Of a DNA stretch of 64,000 bases, positions 31,850-46,937 are shown one piece after another (the stretch's first letter is position 1; every line of letters begins with the position of its first letter). The position numbers and the translations under genes are program-made. Origin of the DNA: Juglans regia (lineage: Eukaryota > Streptophyta > Magnoliopsida > Fagales > Juglandaceae). Location: NCBI RefSeq assembly GCF_001411555.2, contig NC_049912.1, positions 23,879,722-23,943,721 of the forward strand, given 5' to 3'. The notes under the pieces are model-generated. The model did not search any database. It was not told the origin of the DNA and worked only from the letters and a program-made list of their open reading frames with translations.

Positions 31850-33375
31850 TATTGTAAGCTGCACAGACGACTTGACTTGGAAAGTGAGGTCTTTTTAACT
31901 CTTCACCAACATATATTGTAAGCTGCACAGACGACTTGACTAATTTAAATACATCACGTACTCGTTGAGTGCATGAAATCATCTAAAATTTCTTTTCAAA
32001 AAAAATCTTAAATTGTTAAAATGATGATTGGCCAAAACATTACGTGTTTCATGCGACGACTACCATTACTTTCTCATGCCTTCAATGCCACGGAAATGAC
32101 TTGACTTGGAAAGTGAGGTCTTTTTAACTCTTTACCAACATATATTGTAAGCTGCACAGACGACTTGACTAATTTAAATACATCACGTACTCGTTGAGTG
32201 CATGAAATCATCTAAAATTCCTTTTCAAAAAAAAATCTTAAATTGTTAAAATGATGATTGGCCAAAACATTACGTGTTTCATGCGATGACTACCATTACT
32301 TTCTCACGCCTTCAATGCCACGAAAACGACTTGACTTGGAAAGTGAGGTCTTTTTAACTCTTTACCAGCATATATTGTAAGCTGCACAGACGACTTGACT
32401 AATTTAAATACATCACGTACTCGTTGAGTGCATGAAATCATCTAAAATTCCTTTTCAAAAAAAATCTTAAATTGTTAAAATGATGATTGGCCAAAACATT
32501 ATGTGTTTCATGCGACGACTAGCATTACTTTCTCATGCCTTCAATGCCACGGAAACGACTTAACTTGGAAAGTGAGGTCTTTTTAACTCTTTACCAGCAT
32601 ATATTGTAAGCTGCACATACGACTTGACTAATTTAAATACATCACGTACTCGTTGAGTGCATGAAATCATCTAAAATTCATTTTCAAAAAAAATCTTAAA
32701 TTGTTAAAATGATGATTGGCCAAAACATTACGTGTTTCATGCGACGACTACCATTACTTTCTCACGCCTTCAATGCCACGGAAACGACTTGACTTGGAAA
32801 GTGAGGTCTTTTTAACTCTTTACCAGCATATATTGTAAGCTGCACAGACGACTTGACTAATTTAAATACATCACGTACTCGTTGAGTGCATGAAATCATC
32901 TAAAATTCCTTTTCAAAAAAAATCTTAAATTGTTAAAATGATGATTGGCCAAAACATTATGTGTTTCATGCGACGACTAGCATTACTTTCTCATGCCTTC
33001 AATGCCACGGAAACGACTTAACTTGGAAAGTGAGGTCTTTTTAACTCTTTACCAGCATATATTGTAAGCTGCACATACGACTTGACTAATTTAAATACAT
33101 CACGTACTCGTTGAGTGCATGAAATCATCTAAAATTCATTTTCAAAAAAAATCTTAAATTGTTAAAATGATGATTGGCCAAAACATTACGTGTTTCATGC
33201 GACGACTGCCATTACTTTCTCACGTCTTCAATGCCACGGAAACGACTTGACTTGGAAAGTGAGGTCTTTTTAACTCTTTATTTAGCATATATTGTAAGCT
33301 GCACAGACGACTTGACTAATTTAAATACATCATGTACTCGTTGAGTGCATGAAATCATCTAAAATTCCTTTCCTC
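31850..33375 (+). repeat. Tandem array of a 229-230-bp RLP promoter unit
   Basis: Six 'atgatgattggccaaaacatta' starts occur at 32021, 32251, 32480, 32709, 32938 and 33167 (steps 230, 229, 229, 229, 229). Seven 'gcatgaaatcatctaaaatt' ends occur at 31971, 32200, 32430, 32659, 32888, 33117 and 33347. Units 3 and 5 look identical, and units 2 and 4 nearly so, which indicates that a two-unit (458-bp) block was duplicated. Each unit carries an inverted CCAAT box (ATTGG), an ACGTG or ATGTG core, two TTGAC/TTAAC W-box-like cores and a TTTAAATA TATA-like box. The last unit runs straight into the leader of the intact RLP. Confidence 0.93.
33320..33327 (+). promoter_or_regulatory. TATA-like box of the intact RLP (TTTAAATA)
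   Basis: TTTAAATA lies 99 bp before the ATG and is followed by a pyrimidine-rich leader. The same word at the same spacing is seen in front of the truncated copy at 30899. The identical word recurs in every unit of the upstream array, so alternative starts are possible. Assignment is by position only. Confidence 0.45.
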
Positions 33376-33425
33376 CATTTCTTTTCTGATCTCTTTATCT
33401 CTCCCCAGCTCCAATATTTTAGACA

Positions 33426-36110
33426 ATGAGTTTATCCGTTCCTCTCATCATCTTGATCATGCGCTTTCTTGTTTCATTGATGATGTTTTATCTTATATTT
33501 TCTGCCTCTTCTTCTGTTGTGCAGCCCCTGTGCCATGATGATGAGAGATTTGCCTTGTTGCAATTCAAGGAAAGCTTCATCATCAATCAGTCCGCGTCCA
33601 AACATCCATTTGCTTATCCGAAGGTTTCATCATGGAAGCCTGATCAAATCAGTGATTGCTGCAAGTGGGATGGTGTAGAGTGCAATAAGGACACTGGTCA
33701 TGTCATTGGCCTCAATCTCAGTAGCAGCTGTCTTAAAGGTTTTCTCAACTCCAATAGCAGCCTCTTCCGCCTTGCTCATCTCCAAAACCTCAATCTGGAC
33801 GACAATGACTTTAACTCTTCTCCACTTCCAACTAGTTTTAGACAGCTTTCCAGGCTAACAGTGCTCAACCTCGCAGCCTCTATATTTTCTGGCCAAATCC
33901 CTAAAGAAATTTTCGAACTCTCCAAGTTGGTTTCCCTAGATCTCTCATATAATCAATTGTTGAAGCTCCAAGAATCTGGCCTAACAGTTATAGCTCAAAA
34001 CTTCACAAACTTGGAAGTACTACATCTTGCCTCCGTTGTTATATCATCCAACGTACCCAATATCTTGGCAAACTTAACTTCTTTAACAGATCTATCTCTA
34101 CGCCAGTGTGACTTGCATGGTGAATTTCTTGTGGGAATTTTGCATCTACCTAAGCTTCAGCGTCTTAATATAGAGAATAATGAAAACCTCAAGGGCTGCA
34201 TCCCAGAATTTCACAAAACCAGCCCCCTTAAATTATTGAGACTTGGATTCACGAGCTTCTATGGTGAGATACCGGATTCAATTGGTCACCTCAAGTCCTT
34301 GATTGACTTTACTGTGTTTAATTGCAATATCTCGGGAGAAATACCATCTTCACTAGGTAACCTTACCAATCTAATTGTTTTACAACTTCAATCAAATCGG
34401 TTGCACGGTTCAGTTCCACAGTCAATATCAAGGCTTGTAAATCTTGAAATTCTGTCTCTCTATGATAACTATTTGAGTGGCAGGGTGGAGTTTGAGTTGT
34501 TTCTGAGACTTGGAAACCTATATGTATTGCAGTTATCTGGAAACAATATTTCATTGCTTACAAATCCGAGTACCAACTCAACTTTTCCAAAATTTGGAAT
34601 ATTATTACTAGATGATTGTGACTTGCGTGAGTTCCCAGAGTTTCTGAGGAACCAAGATCAGTTGGAGCTATTAGAGCTTCGCGGAAACAAAATTTACGGC
34701 CAAGTTCCAAAGTGGATGGGGAACGTAAGTACAGAAACTCTCTGGGAATTAGCTCTGGAACGCAACTTTCTCACCGGTTTCGACCAACTTCCAGTTAATC
34801 TAAAGCAACTGAAGCTCGATTCTAACATGCTTCAAGGATCAGTGCCAATCCCACCTCCTTCTATTTCTATCTATACGGTCTCAAACAACAGACTAACAGG
34901 AGAAATTCCACATTTGATTTGCAATCGAAGTTTAATAACTACGCTCGATTTGTCAAGAAACAACTTGAGTGGCCTTCTTCCTCAATGTTTAGGCAACTTG
35001 AGTGATTCTCTCTCATTGAACCTACACGGTAATAACTTTCATGGAACCATTCCTCAGATCTGTGGTGAAGCAAAAAAATTGATGATGATTGATTTCAGCC
35101 AAAATCATTTACAGGGGCGTGTACCGAGATCGTTGGCCAATTGTACCAAGCTTGAAGCTCTTAATCTTGGTAACAATCAGATACATGATATTTTTCCTTC
35201 CTGGTTGGGCATTCTTCCAGAGTTGAGGATTCTCATTTTGAGATCTAATGAACTCTATGGTACAATAGAAAGTTCTGATAGCAATTTCGACTTCCCGAAA
35301 TTGCACATCCTTGACCTCTCAAATAATGATCTTACTGGCAAGTTGCTCTCTGAACACTTCCAAAATTGGAAAGCCATGCAAATCATCGATGCCAAGAGCT
35401 TAAAGTATGTGGAGCAATACCAAGCTGTATTGACACATGATGGAGATCGGATACGCTATTACTACTTTTTCTCAATGACAATGATCAATAAAGGCACGGA
35501 AACGGTATACCAGAAAGTCCTTGATTTCTTCAAAGCTATTGATCTCTCGAACAATAGATTTGAAGGAGAAATCCCAGACTTGGTGGGGAATCTTAAAGGA
35601 CTTAATTTGCTCAACCTTTCCTCAAACTTTCTCACAGGACCTATCCCATTTACATTGGCAAACTTGGCAGGGCTAGAAGCATTGGATCTGTCTCAAAACA
35701 AGTTGTCTGGTGTGATCCCTCCGCAATTAACAGAACTCACTTTCCTTTCACACTTTAATATCTCCCATAATCACTTGAAAGGACCTATACCACAAGGAAA
35801 ACAATTCGACACATTCGACAACAGTTCATTTAGTGCGAACCCTGAATTATGCGGAAGCCCTTTGTCAAAGAAATGTGGGAATCTTGAAGACTCACTGCCT
35901 CCATCTTCAAGCCACAACTCAACAAACCACAACTCAGAGTTCTCATTTGAATTTGGTTGGAAAGTAGTCGCATTGGGATACGGATGTGGATTCGTGTTTG
36001 GAGCTGTGTTTGGGCAAATCATGATCACAAAGAAGTATGATTGGTTTATGAAAATGTTTGCAATTTGGCAGCTAGGAAGAAGGGTGAATTGGAGGGGCCG
36101 CAGAAATTAA
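33426..36110 (+). CDS. Cf-like LRR receptor-like protein, intact, 894 aa
   Basis: Single-exon gene for a plasma-membrane immune-type receptor without a kinase. Residues 1-30 are a signal peptide. C36, C78, C79 and C86 belong to the LRRNT cap (CHDDERFALLQFKESF; DCCKWDGVEC). Residues of about 95-820 are LRRs of the LxxLxLxxNxLxGxIP type with many N-glycosylation sites. They are interrupted near the C-terminal end by a non-LRR island (HFQNWKAMQIIDA to MTMINKGTETVYQK). The C-terminal cap is NPELCGSPLSKKCGN. An acidic juxtamembrane stretch (SEFSFEFGW) leads into a membrane helix at about 845-867 with GxxxG-type spacing (GYGCGFVFGAVFGQ). The 27-residue tail is basic. Known Cf-type RLPs signal through SOBIR1 and BAK1; GxxxG helices serve that contact. 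Ligand unknown. It is the only open RLP copy here and sits behind the amplified promoter array. Confidence 0.95.
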   Translation: MSLSVPLIILIMRFLVSLMMFYLIFSASSSVVQPLCHDDERFALLQFKESFIINQSASKHPFAYPKVSSWKPDQISDCCKWDGVECNKDTGHVIGLNLSSSCLKGFLNSNSSLFRLAHLQNLNLDDNDFNSSPLPTSFRQLSRLTVLNLAASIFSGQIPKEIFELSKLVSLDLSYNQLLKLQESGLTVIAQNFTNLEVLHLASVVISSNVPNILANLTSLTDLSLRQCDLHGEFLVGILHLPKLQRLNIENNENLKGCIPEFHKTSPLKLLRLGFTSFYGEIPDSIGHLKSLIDFTVFNCNISGEIPSSLGNLTNLIVLQLQSNRLHGSVPQSISRLVNLEILSLYDNYLSGRVEFELFLRLGNLYVLQLSGNNISLLTNPSTNSTFPKFGILLLDDCDLREFPEFLRNQDQLELLELRGNKIYGQVPKWMGNVSTETLWELALERNFLTGFDQLPVNLKQLKLDSNMLQGSVPIPPPSISIYTVSNNRLTGEIPHLICNRSLITTLDLSRNNLSGLLPQCLGNLSDSLSLNLHGNNFHGTIPQICGEAKKLMMIDFSQNHLQGRVPRSLANCTKLEALNLGNNQIHDIFPSWLGILPELRILILRSNELYGTIESSDSNFDFPKLHILDLSNNDLTGKLLSEHFQNWKAMQIIDAKSLKYVEQYQAVLTHDGDRIRYYYFFSMTMINKGTETVYQKVLDFFKAIDLSNNRFEGEIPDLVGNLKGLNLLNLSSNFLTGPIPFTLANLAGLEALDLSQNKLSGVIPPQLTELTFLSHFNISHNHLKGPIPQGKQFDTFDNSSFSANPELCGSPLSKKCGNLEDSLPPSSSHNSTNHNSEFSFEFGWKVVALGYGCGFVFGAVFGQIMITKKYDWFMKMFAIWQLGRRVNWRGRRN

Positions 36111-36430
36111 GTATAATCCTACATTCATGTTTCCATAATAAATAAATAATTACATGCACAATGTCTGTAGTACGTACTATTATTGTGGCTTTACTTTTTC
36201 TTTTTCTGTTTTTTTCCCTCTTTTAGATGCTATAGGAAAGAGCCATGGATAGGATGTTTGTACTGAAAAGAATTTGTTGTATTTCCAACCAAGCTCTCAA
36301 TAAAACAAGTCATGTTTATGGTAGTGAAAGCAGAGATGCCCTGCTCTAGTGTATTTCTGTTCCAATTTATAGTAATCGTTACACTTGAGTTCTGTATATG
36401 ATGATTAGGGAGAGGATAAGATAAAGAGTA
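36111..36430 (+). terminator. 3'UTR and polyadenylation region of the intact RLP
   Basis: Shares sequence with the 3' flank of the pseudogene (7994-8290). AATAAA at 36299-36304 follows 'ttgtactgaaaa' and 'ttgttgtatttcc', plausible upstream elements. Confidence 0.6.
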
Positions 36431-37640
36431 GTATGTTAATCTGGAGAATTGAACTTCATATTCATCTTGAGCTACTACTACTGTACTCTGCCGGTCCTTG
36501 TCTGGACCACCTTCTCTTCTCCATTCACAGGTATTTGGATAGAAATACAAGAGATTGAACCAATCATTTTCTTTTATTTCCTAATCTTTTCATTTTTTTT
36601 TTTATTTCCCGAATGCTTTGTGGCATATTTGATTATAATTTGTTAAGAGTTTCTCACAGCTTTTTGTGCCTTTGATAATATTAAAGAGCCGTAGCCGTAA
36701 TAGACGTATAATTCTTTTCATAACTTGTTTATAATTTTAACAACTCTCTACATTTTTCTTATTGAATGCAAATGGAACAAAAGATTCCACCTCCCGTGAA
36801 AATTAATTAGAGAAAAATAACTTCATCTACATAAACCATAGGTCGCCTCACGTACTTGCCATTTGACTTCTTTTTCTAAAATTGAAAAATGTGAGCACCA
36901 TATCTTCAAAGAAAAACAACTCACTCATTACTATATTATAATTATGAATAATACTATTATGTCGCTTTATTTTGTTCTCTCATTTTGATTGTTTATATAT
37001 TTTTTTTATATTTTTTATATATATTTTTTTACTTATTAATTAATGAAGTGACTATTAGTGTATTGATATTTTTTTATACTTTTTAAAAATATTTAAAAAA
37101 TATGAATAAAAAAAATTAAAACAAAAAAAAGAATTTTGCCTTTGTTGCGTGCCCACTGTGGGCAGCACCATAGCAAGACTCTATAATTATTTTATAATTT
37201 ACGTGGTGAAATAAATGATAATTTTTTAATATTAAAATTCATTTGTAATAAAATTACATAATTATATTAATTGACTAAAAATAAATTCTACTTAAATTTA
37301 TTGAATTTTTCTACTTATTATCTATATATTATACATTTTATAACAGAAAAAAATAAAAAAAAAATAATATATAATGTATAATGTGTAAAAATAATGTATA
37401 AAATTTTTATCATAAAAGACCCATCGGGAATCGCATGAGGAGGCCCGGAACGGTTAGATAGACCAACCATAAGACGCATCAATACGGAATTTTCATCCAA
37501 CGCTGCACGCCCCACGCCCTTCTTACCCACTACTTTTTTAATAAATAAATAAACGACGATGTCGTCATTTGTTCTCCAACCAGAAATAAAACGCCGTCGT
37601 TTAACCCCATGCACTTGGGCTTATCAACACCCCCTTGCCA
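36431..37640. other. Intergenic region between RLP and MDH
   Basis: AT-rich, with one MITE-like element (about 36945-37180). At 37550-37605 are 'aaacgacgatgtcgtc' and 'aaacgccgtcgttt', palindromic ACGACGTCGT-like words of a kind often found near plant transcription starts. They lie about 190-240 bp before the MDH ATG. The minus-strand ORF at 37318-37614 shows no family features. Confidence 0.45.
36945..37180. mobile_element. MITE-like AT-core element
   Basis: 'ttacttattaattaatgaagtgactattagtgtattgatattttttt' core, with ends near 'aataatactattatgtcgc' and 'gggcagcaccatagcaagac'. Same family core as at 16560 and 62790. Confidence 0.45.
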
Positions 37641-37788
37641 AGTGACAATAACACTGCCACACACATAAATAAGATCTGAGCCTCATTTTCAACCTCACTC
37701 TCGCCACCTCGCTGCTTTTACTCTTCCCGATTCGCTTCGTCCGTTGAAACCGATTCCTACCCCAGTCCGGACCCTCGATCTCGATCAA

Positions 37789-42677
<4,889 letters not shown>

Positions 42678-43229
42678 ATGCTCTTGTTCCTTCTCTAATG
42701 TGGTAGTACGTCCGGCTCTTTCTTGTGTGTCAACTGAAGTAGCTGGAGTTTTGAATAATGCCATTGTTAAAGATTTAGAGGAATTGCTAATGATGGAGAA
42801 GCTGCTTCTATGTATTTTATACTCTTTGCGGCTTGCATTTCTACTTGGATGCTTGAATTTATAACTATCATCCTAATTAATGGATATTATCAACTTAATA
42901 TTTGAATGTATGGAAGAGGCTCTGTGGATCCATAAGATCTAATTTTTTATTTTATTTTTATTATTGGTTCTCCCTGCATGCATTATTGTTAAATCTGATT
43001 ACGAGGACATGCATGGTCATGGTTTTTAGCCACTGGTTGAAATATAATTCGATATAGAAGTTGTCTAGATTCCTATCTGAAGCACCATAGGTTGCCCACG
43101 TCCAAGGTGTTAAGAATAATTTATTCACTGAGGCCTAAAACGATATGTGCGTTCGAATACATCAGCAAAAGCAACTTTGGAAGAGATCAAAATGTCGGGA
43201 CTTGTGAAAAAACGCTACGCCGGCACTTG

Positions 43230-43530
43230 CCAAAACTTTTCATAATTCCATTTCTAAAATCTTTTAAATACAAAATATTTTTTAATTTTAAATCTTCGAT
43301 TTTTTTTATTTGATCATTATAATTTGATCAAATTTTTAAATAAAATATAAAAAATAATACAACTTTTTTAAATTTTAAAACAAAATTTATATTATAATAT
43401 ACTTTAATTTTATAATATTTTTATACAACTTTTTATCTTTTTTTTTCTCAAAACTCAATAAAAATCTTAACTTTAAATATTTTACTACTATTTACAAAAT
43501 TTTCATCTCATTACCTAAACATGTCCTTAA
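43230..43530. mobile_element. MITE-like element, TTTGGATA/TCTCATC family (diverged)
   Basis: Core words 'ataaaaaataatacaactttttt', 'ttatattataatatactttaattttataata' and right side 'catctcattacctaaacatgtcc' fit the family order. Confidence 0.5.
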
Positions 43531-44284
43531 GAGATTATGGTGAATGAGGATAGGGTAGAGATAATTATGAAAGACAGCATAATGATCTTCAATCAATAAT
43601 TATTTATAATTGATTTTAAACGATTTGGCATGCTATGGAGTATGGGGGAGATCATCACATTTGAGTAATTAATATTAGTGTGGTATGTAGGATTAGTTAT
43701 CTTAAAATGTGACTCGGACGCAGCAGTACTACCGCGAATCGATTCTCTATTAAACACACTCATAATTTGTTATGGAATCAAAATGATTATAATAACATTT
43801 AAAATATAACTTTTTATATTAGTTAACTTGACAGGCTTCTATATTTATTGATAATGGATTGAGTATGTCGATATAAATAAAAAATAAAATAAAAACTAGA
43901 AATTTGTTATTAAAATTTAGAGTATTAGTAATGGCCTAGACAATGTAAATCTATAATTTGGTTATATTTGTCAAAAAGCTTTCACATGTGTATTACAATA
44001 ATTCTTTAAGTGCTCTCTAAAGTTGGCGAGCTATTATTCATTCTGGATAAGAATATTTTATTATTTTATCAACATCTCTCTTTCTCTCATTCTTTTATCT
44101 TTAGAGGCTGAAGTACATAAACCCCCAAAGTTTTCAAAACGTGCAAACAAATTTTTTTTGAGGAATTTTAATAAAAGAAATATTATATAATATTAATTTT
44201 TATAAAGGATTTTTTTAGGAAATGAGTAATCGGTATTGTTAAAAAGAAAAATAAAAAAGAAAAAATATAGTGTAAATCTAGAGG

Positions 44285-44980
44285 TATCAAATCGTATTTT
44301 CGGATCGTATCAAGTTATAAACATACGACTATATAAGTCAACTCAACTGACTCGTTAAGTTAAACGTGTCAAATATTTAAATCCTAATACAACCTATTAG
44401 ATAAGGGGTCATGTCAATACATTTTGACTTGTCTAATAATTAATTAGTAATTAGTCAATACAACACGACTTATTTAAACCATTTTATGTAAATGAGTTAA
44501 ACTAACACGCATAATCTATTTGATCTGATTAACATAATTTCACATGAAACTTAAAATGTATATGTAATTTCACTAGTTAGTAGCCACAATATCTTAAAAA
44601 AATAAGACTAGTTACGTGGTAATAAAAAATATCAATATTTTAACATATAATAAAACTAATATTACAAATTCTAGAATAACAAATATGAGTAAAAGTCTAA
44701 AATTATAATATCAACCATAAAAGTATAAGCATACTGAAAAATATCAATATTACAACTCAACAATAATAAAATTATAATGTTGAAATAAAATCTAAACGGT
44801 TCAAAACAGATTAATTCAGGTTAAATTGATTGACTCGTTATTGATCCGTTTATGACTCGTGTTTTAACGGATCAATTCTTTTCGATCTGAACCTTTTAAC
44901 ATCAAACTCAAACTCAAACTCAAACTCAAACTCGTTAATTTTGAATCTATTCATTCGATTGTATTGAATTCATAAGTCTT
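44285..44980. mobile_element. hAT-type non-autonomous element, relative of 26842-27487
   Basis: Colinear with the element at 26842-27487: 'acatacgactatataagtcaa', 'cgttaagttaaacgtgt', 'aataattaattag', 'agccacaatatcttaaaa', 'acatataataaaactaatattaca', 'ttaacggatcaa'. Near its right end a 6-bp unit 'caaact' is repeated five times (44909-44938). The terminal words are degenerate. Confidence 0.7.
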
Positions 44981-45267
44981 ATCATATATCGCCCCTGTAT
45001 AAGCTAGACTTAGAAATCGTTGAAGAGTAAACGTAAAGGAAAGAACTAGGAAGAAGCACACGGACAACTAGTAGCAACGACTGGAAAATTTCGGTAAACG
45101 AGGTGAAAGGGTACGTGAAAGCAGCGGCCGGATGAACATATCTGAAGATTAAAGAAGGAAAATGCTATTTTCTTCTCTTTCTAACTATTTTTCCAACTTG
45201 GCTGACAACGACTATTTTTGGTTTGTGCTTAGTAAAATATCAGTACTGGATCTTAATAAAATATATC

Positions 45268-45270
<3 letters not shown>

Positions 45271-45315
<45 letters not shown>
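45271..45315. repeat. (AT)n microsatellite
   Basis: Perfect AT dinucleotide run of about 45 bp. Confidence 0.95.
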
Positions 45316-45319
<4 letters not shown>

Positions 45320-46144
45320 GGTTTGACTTGGTTTTTGAAAAGTTCTTCCTATGGCTCGTTTGTCCACACTAGTACGTACACTACTACTACTACAGACTCA
45401 TGACTTTTCGCCCCCTAATTTTTATCTTTTATTTTTTCGACCGAAAATGCTATGCATTCAGCTCCCCCTTCCAGTTCTCCCTTCCTCTTGACGTAGAACG
45501 TCACGTTGTAAGTATTTAAAAATTAAAAATTAAAGTTGCTTATTGAATATTTCATTGTCAACCTTTCTTCTTCATCTTCAATAGACGAACCAGAAGACGG
45601 CACCAGAAAGAAAGTGGTTAGCTTTCTTGATTTTAAAACACGGTCGGAGTCGAACGTCTAACTCGGATGAAATGAATGTCAGGTACTTTAGGATTTTCAC
45701 TTCTGAAGACAAAATGAGGTGCAGGAGAAGGGGGGATGTTGGGAGGGAGATAAAGTTTTTTTTTTTTTTTAATAAAACGATTTTAGAACACATGGAATGT
45801 CACGTATAGCGGGAATCTCAAATGGGATGTTTGAACAGTAACTGTAGCACTATCATTTTCCGATTGATCTTCACCACCTTGAACTTAAGATTGAATTAAT
45901 ATCGAAAGCTCGAAAATTTGAAATTGTTTTAGAAAAAATAGAAAGTGATTTATTTTTCTAACTAGTAATTAGAAGGTGGAGTACAGCTTACGTGCAATAA
46001 CCAAATGCATAGTACTTTCTTTGAATTAAATGCCTCCATTTTTAATTCAACATATTTCTTCTATATGATCACTGATACTGTACACCCTTTTACATAAGGA
46101 TCAGAAAAGTTTGGCAAGTCATTAAGCCTTCTTTGAATTAAGAG

Positions 46145-46255
46145 AATATCTCAACTCATCTCATTTAAGTATTATAATTTTTTTAAACTCTCACAAAAAA
46201 TAATAATTAATTCAACTTTTTCGAATCTTAAAATAAAAAATAATATTCTAATCAA
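46145..46255. mobile_element. MITE fragment, TTTGGATA/TCTCATC family
   Basis: 'atctcaactcatctcatttaagtattataattttttt' followed by 'ttaattcaactttttcgaatcttaaaataaaaaataatatt'. Only the left half of the family is present. Confidence 0.5.
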
Positions 46256-46937
46256 GTTGTGGGTCATGCCAATACGCCTTGAAATTATTCATTTATAATT
46301 GATTTAATTCAACCAATTTGGCATACTATGGGGGAGATCAATATGAAATTTGAGTAATTAATTCAGTAAGCAAGTTGCTCGAATTCATCCATTTTTTATC
46401 ACCAAATCAAAGATATTTTACCCAAAACCACAGAGAAAAATTATCATCGATGGAAATTAATTAAGAAGGGATGCCTATTAGTAATAACAGCCAGCGGCTT
46501 GATTTCCTTATGGAAAGTAATGTAAGAATATAATTATTGCTGTCATCTTCATTATAAAATCTTAAAAGAATTCATGACATGGCTAAGGTGAAGAAACATA
46601 ATTTCTTAGTTCGATGAAAGATCTTAGAATTCAAAAAAATACACTCCGTTCTTATGAAGTACTCCTTCTATCACTTTACAACGATATTGATTCTGTGTCG
46701 ATCTTTTTTATACGTAGTTTACTCTCTTCCTGTCACCAGTTTAGATACTTTTCAACTTTAACCTCATTGCCAAGATCGATCAGTTCGTTAATGGATGATT
46801 AATTCTGGCTTTTGGACTTGGAGACACATTTGCCTTTAAATTGCTGTCCTTTTGTTGTTGCAATTAACGGTCAAAGACGTGACAAAGATTAAGGCATTCA
46901 AATACTCCAAGCCGACAAAACAGAAAGCAAAGCCTCT

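Larger units (their letters stand above)
42678..46937. other. Intergenic region between MDH and MYB
   Basis: MDH 3' flank to about 42900, then repeats: MITE-like at 43230-43530, hAT-type element at 44285-44980, (AT)n at 45271-45315 and a MITE fragment at 46145-46255. No additional gene is supported. The ORFs at 45578-45809 overlap on both strands and show no family features. Confidence 0.5.

Noticed and set aside
31850..33375. Regularly spaced repeats resembling a CRISPR-like array
   Set aside because: The whole 229-bp unit is repeated without unique spacers, and the window is plant nuclear DNA. It is an ordinary tandem duplication of promoter sequence.
37318..37614. 98-codon minus-strand ORF upstream of MDH
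   Set aside because: Ends in AT-rich intergenic DNA with a lysine/isoleucine tail and no domain. More likely promoter DNA of MDH.
45578..45809. Overlapping ORFs on both strands near 45.7 kb
   Set aside because: No recognisable domain and no splice-consistent extension; a poly-T run lies inside the frame.
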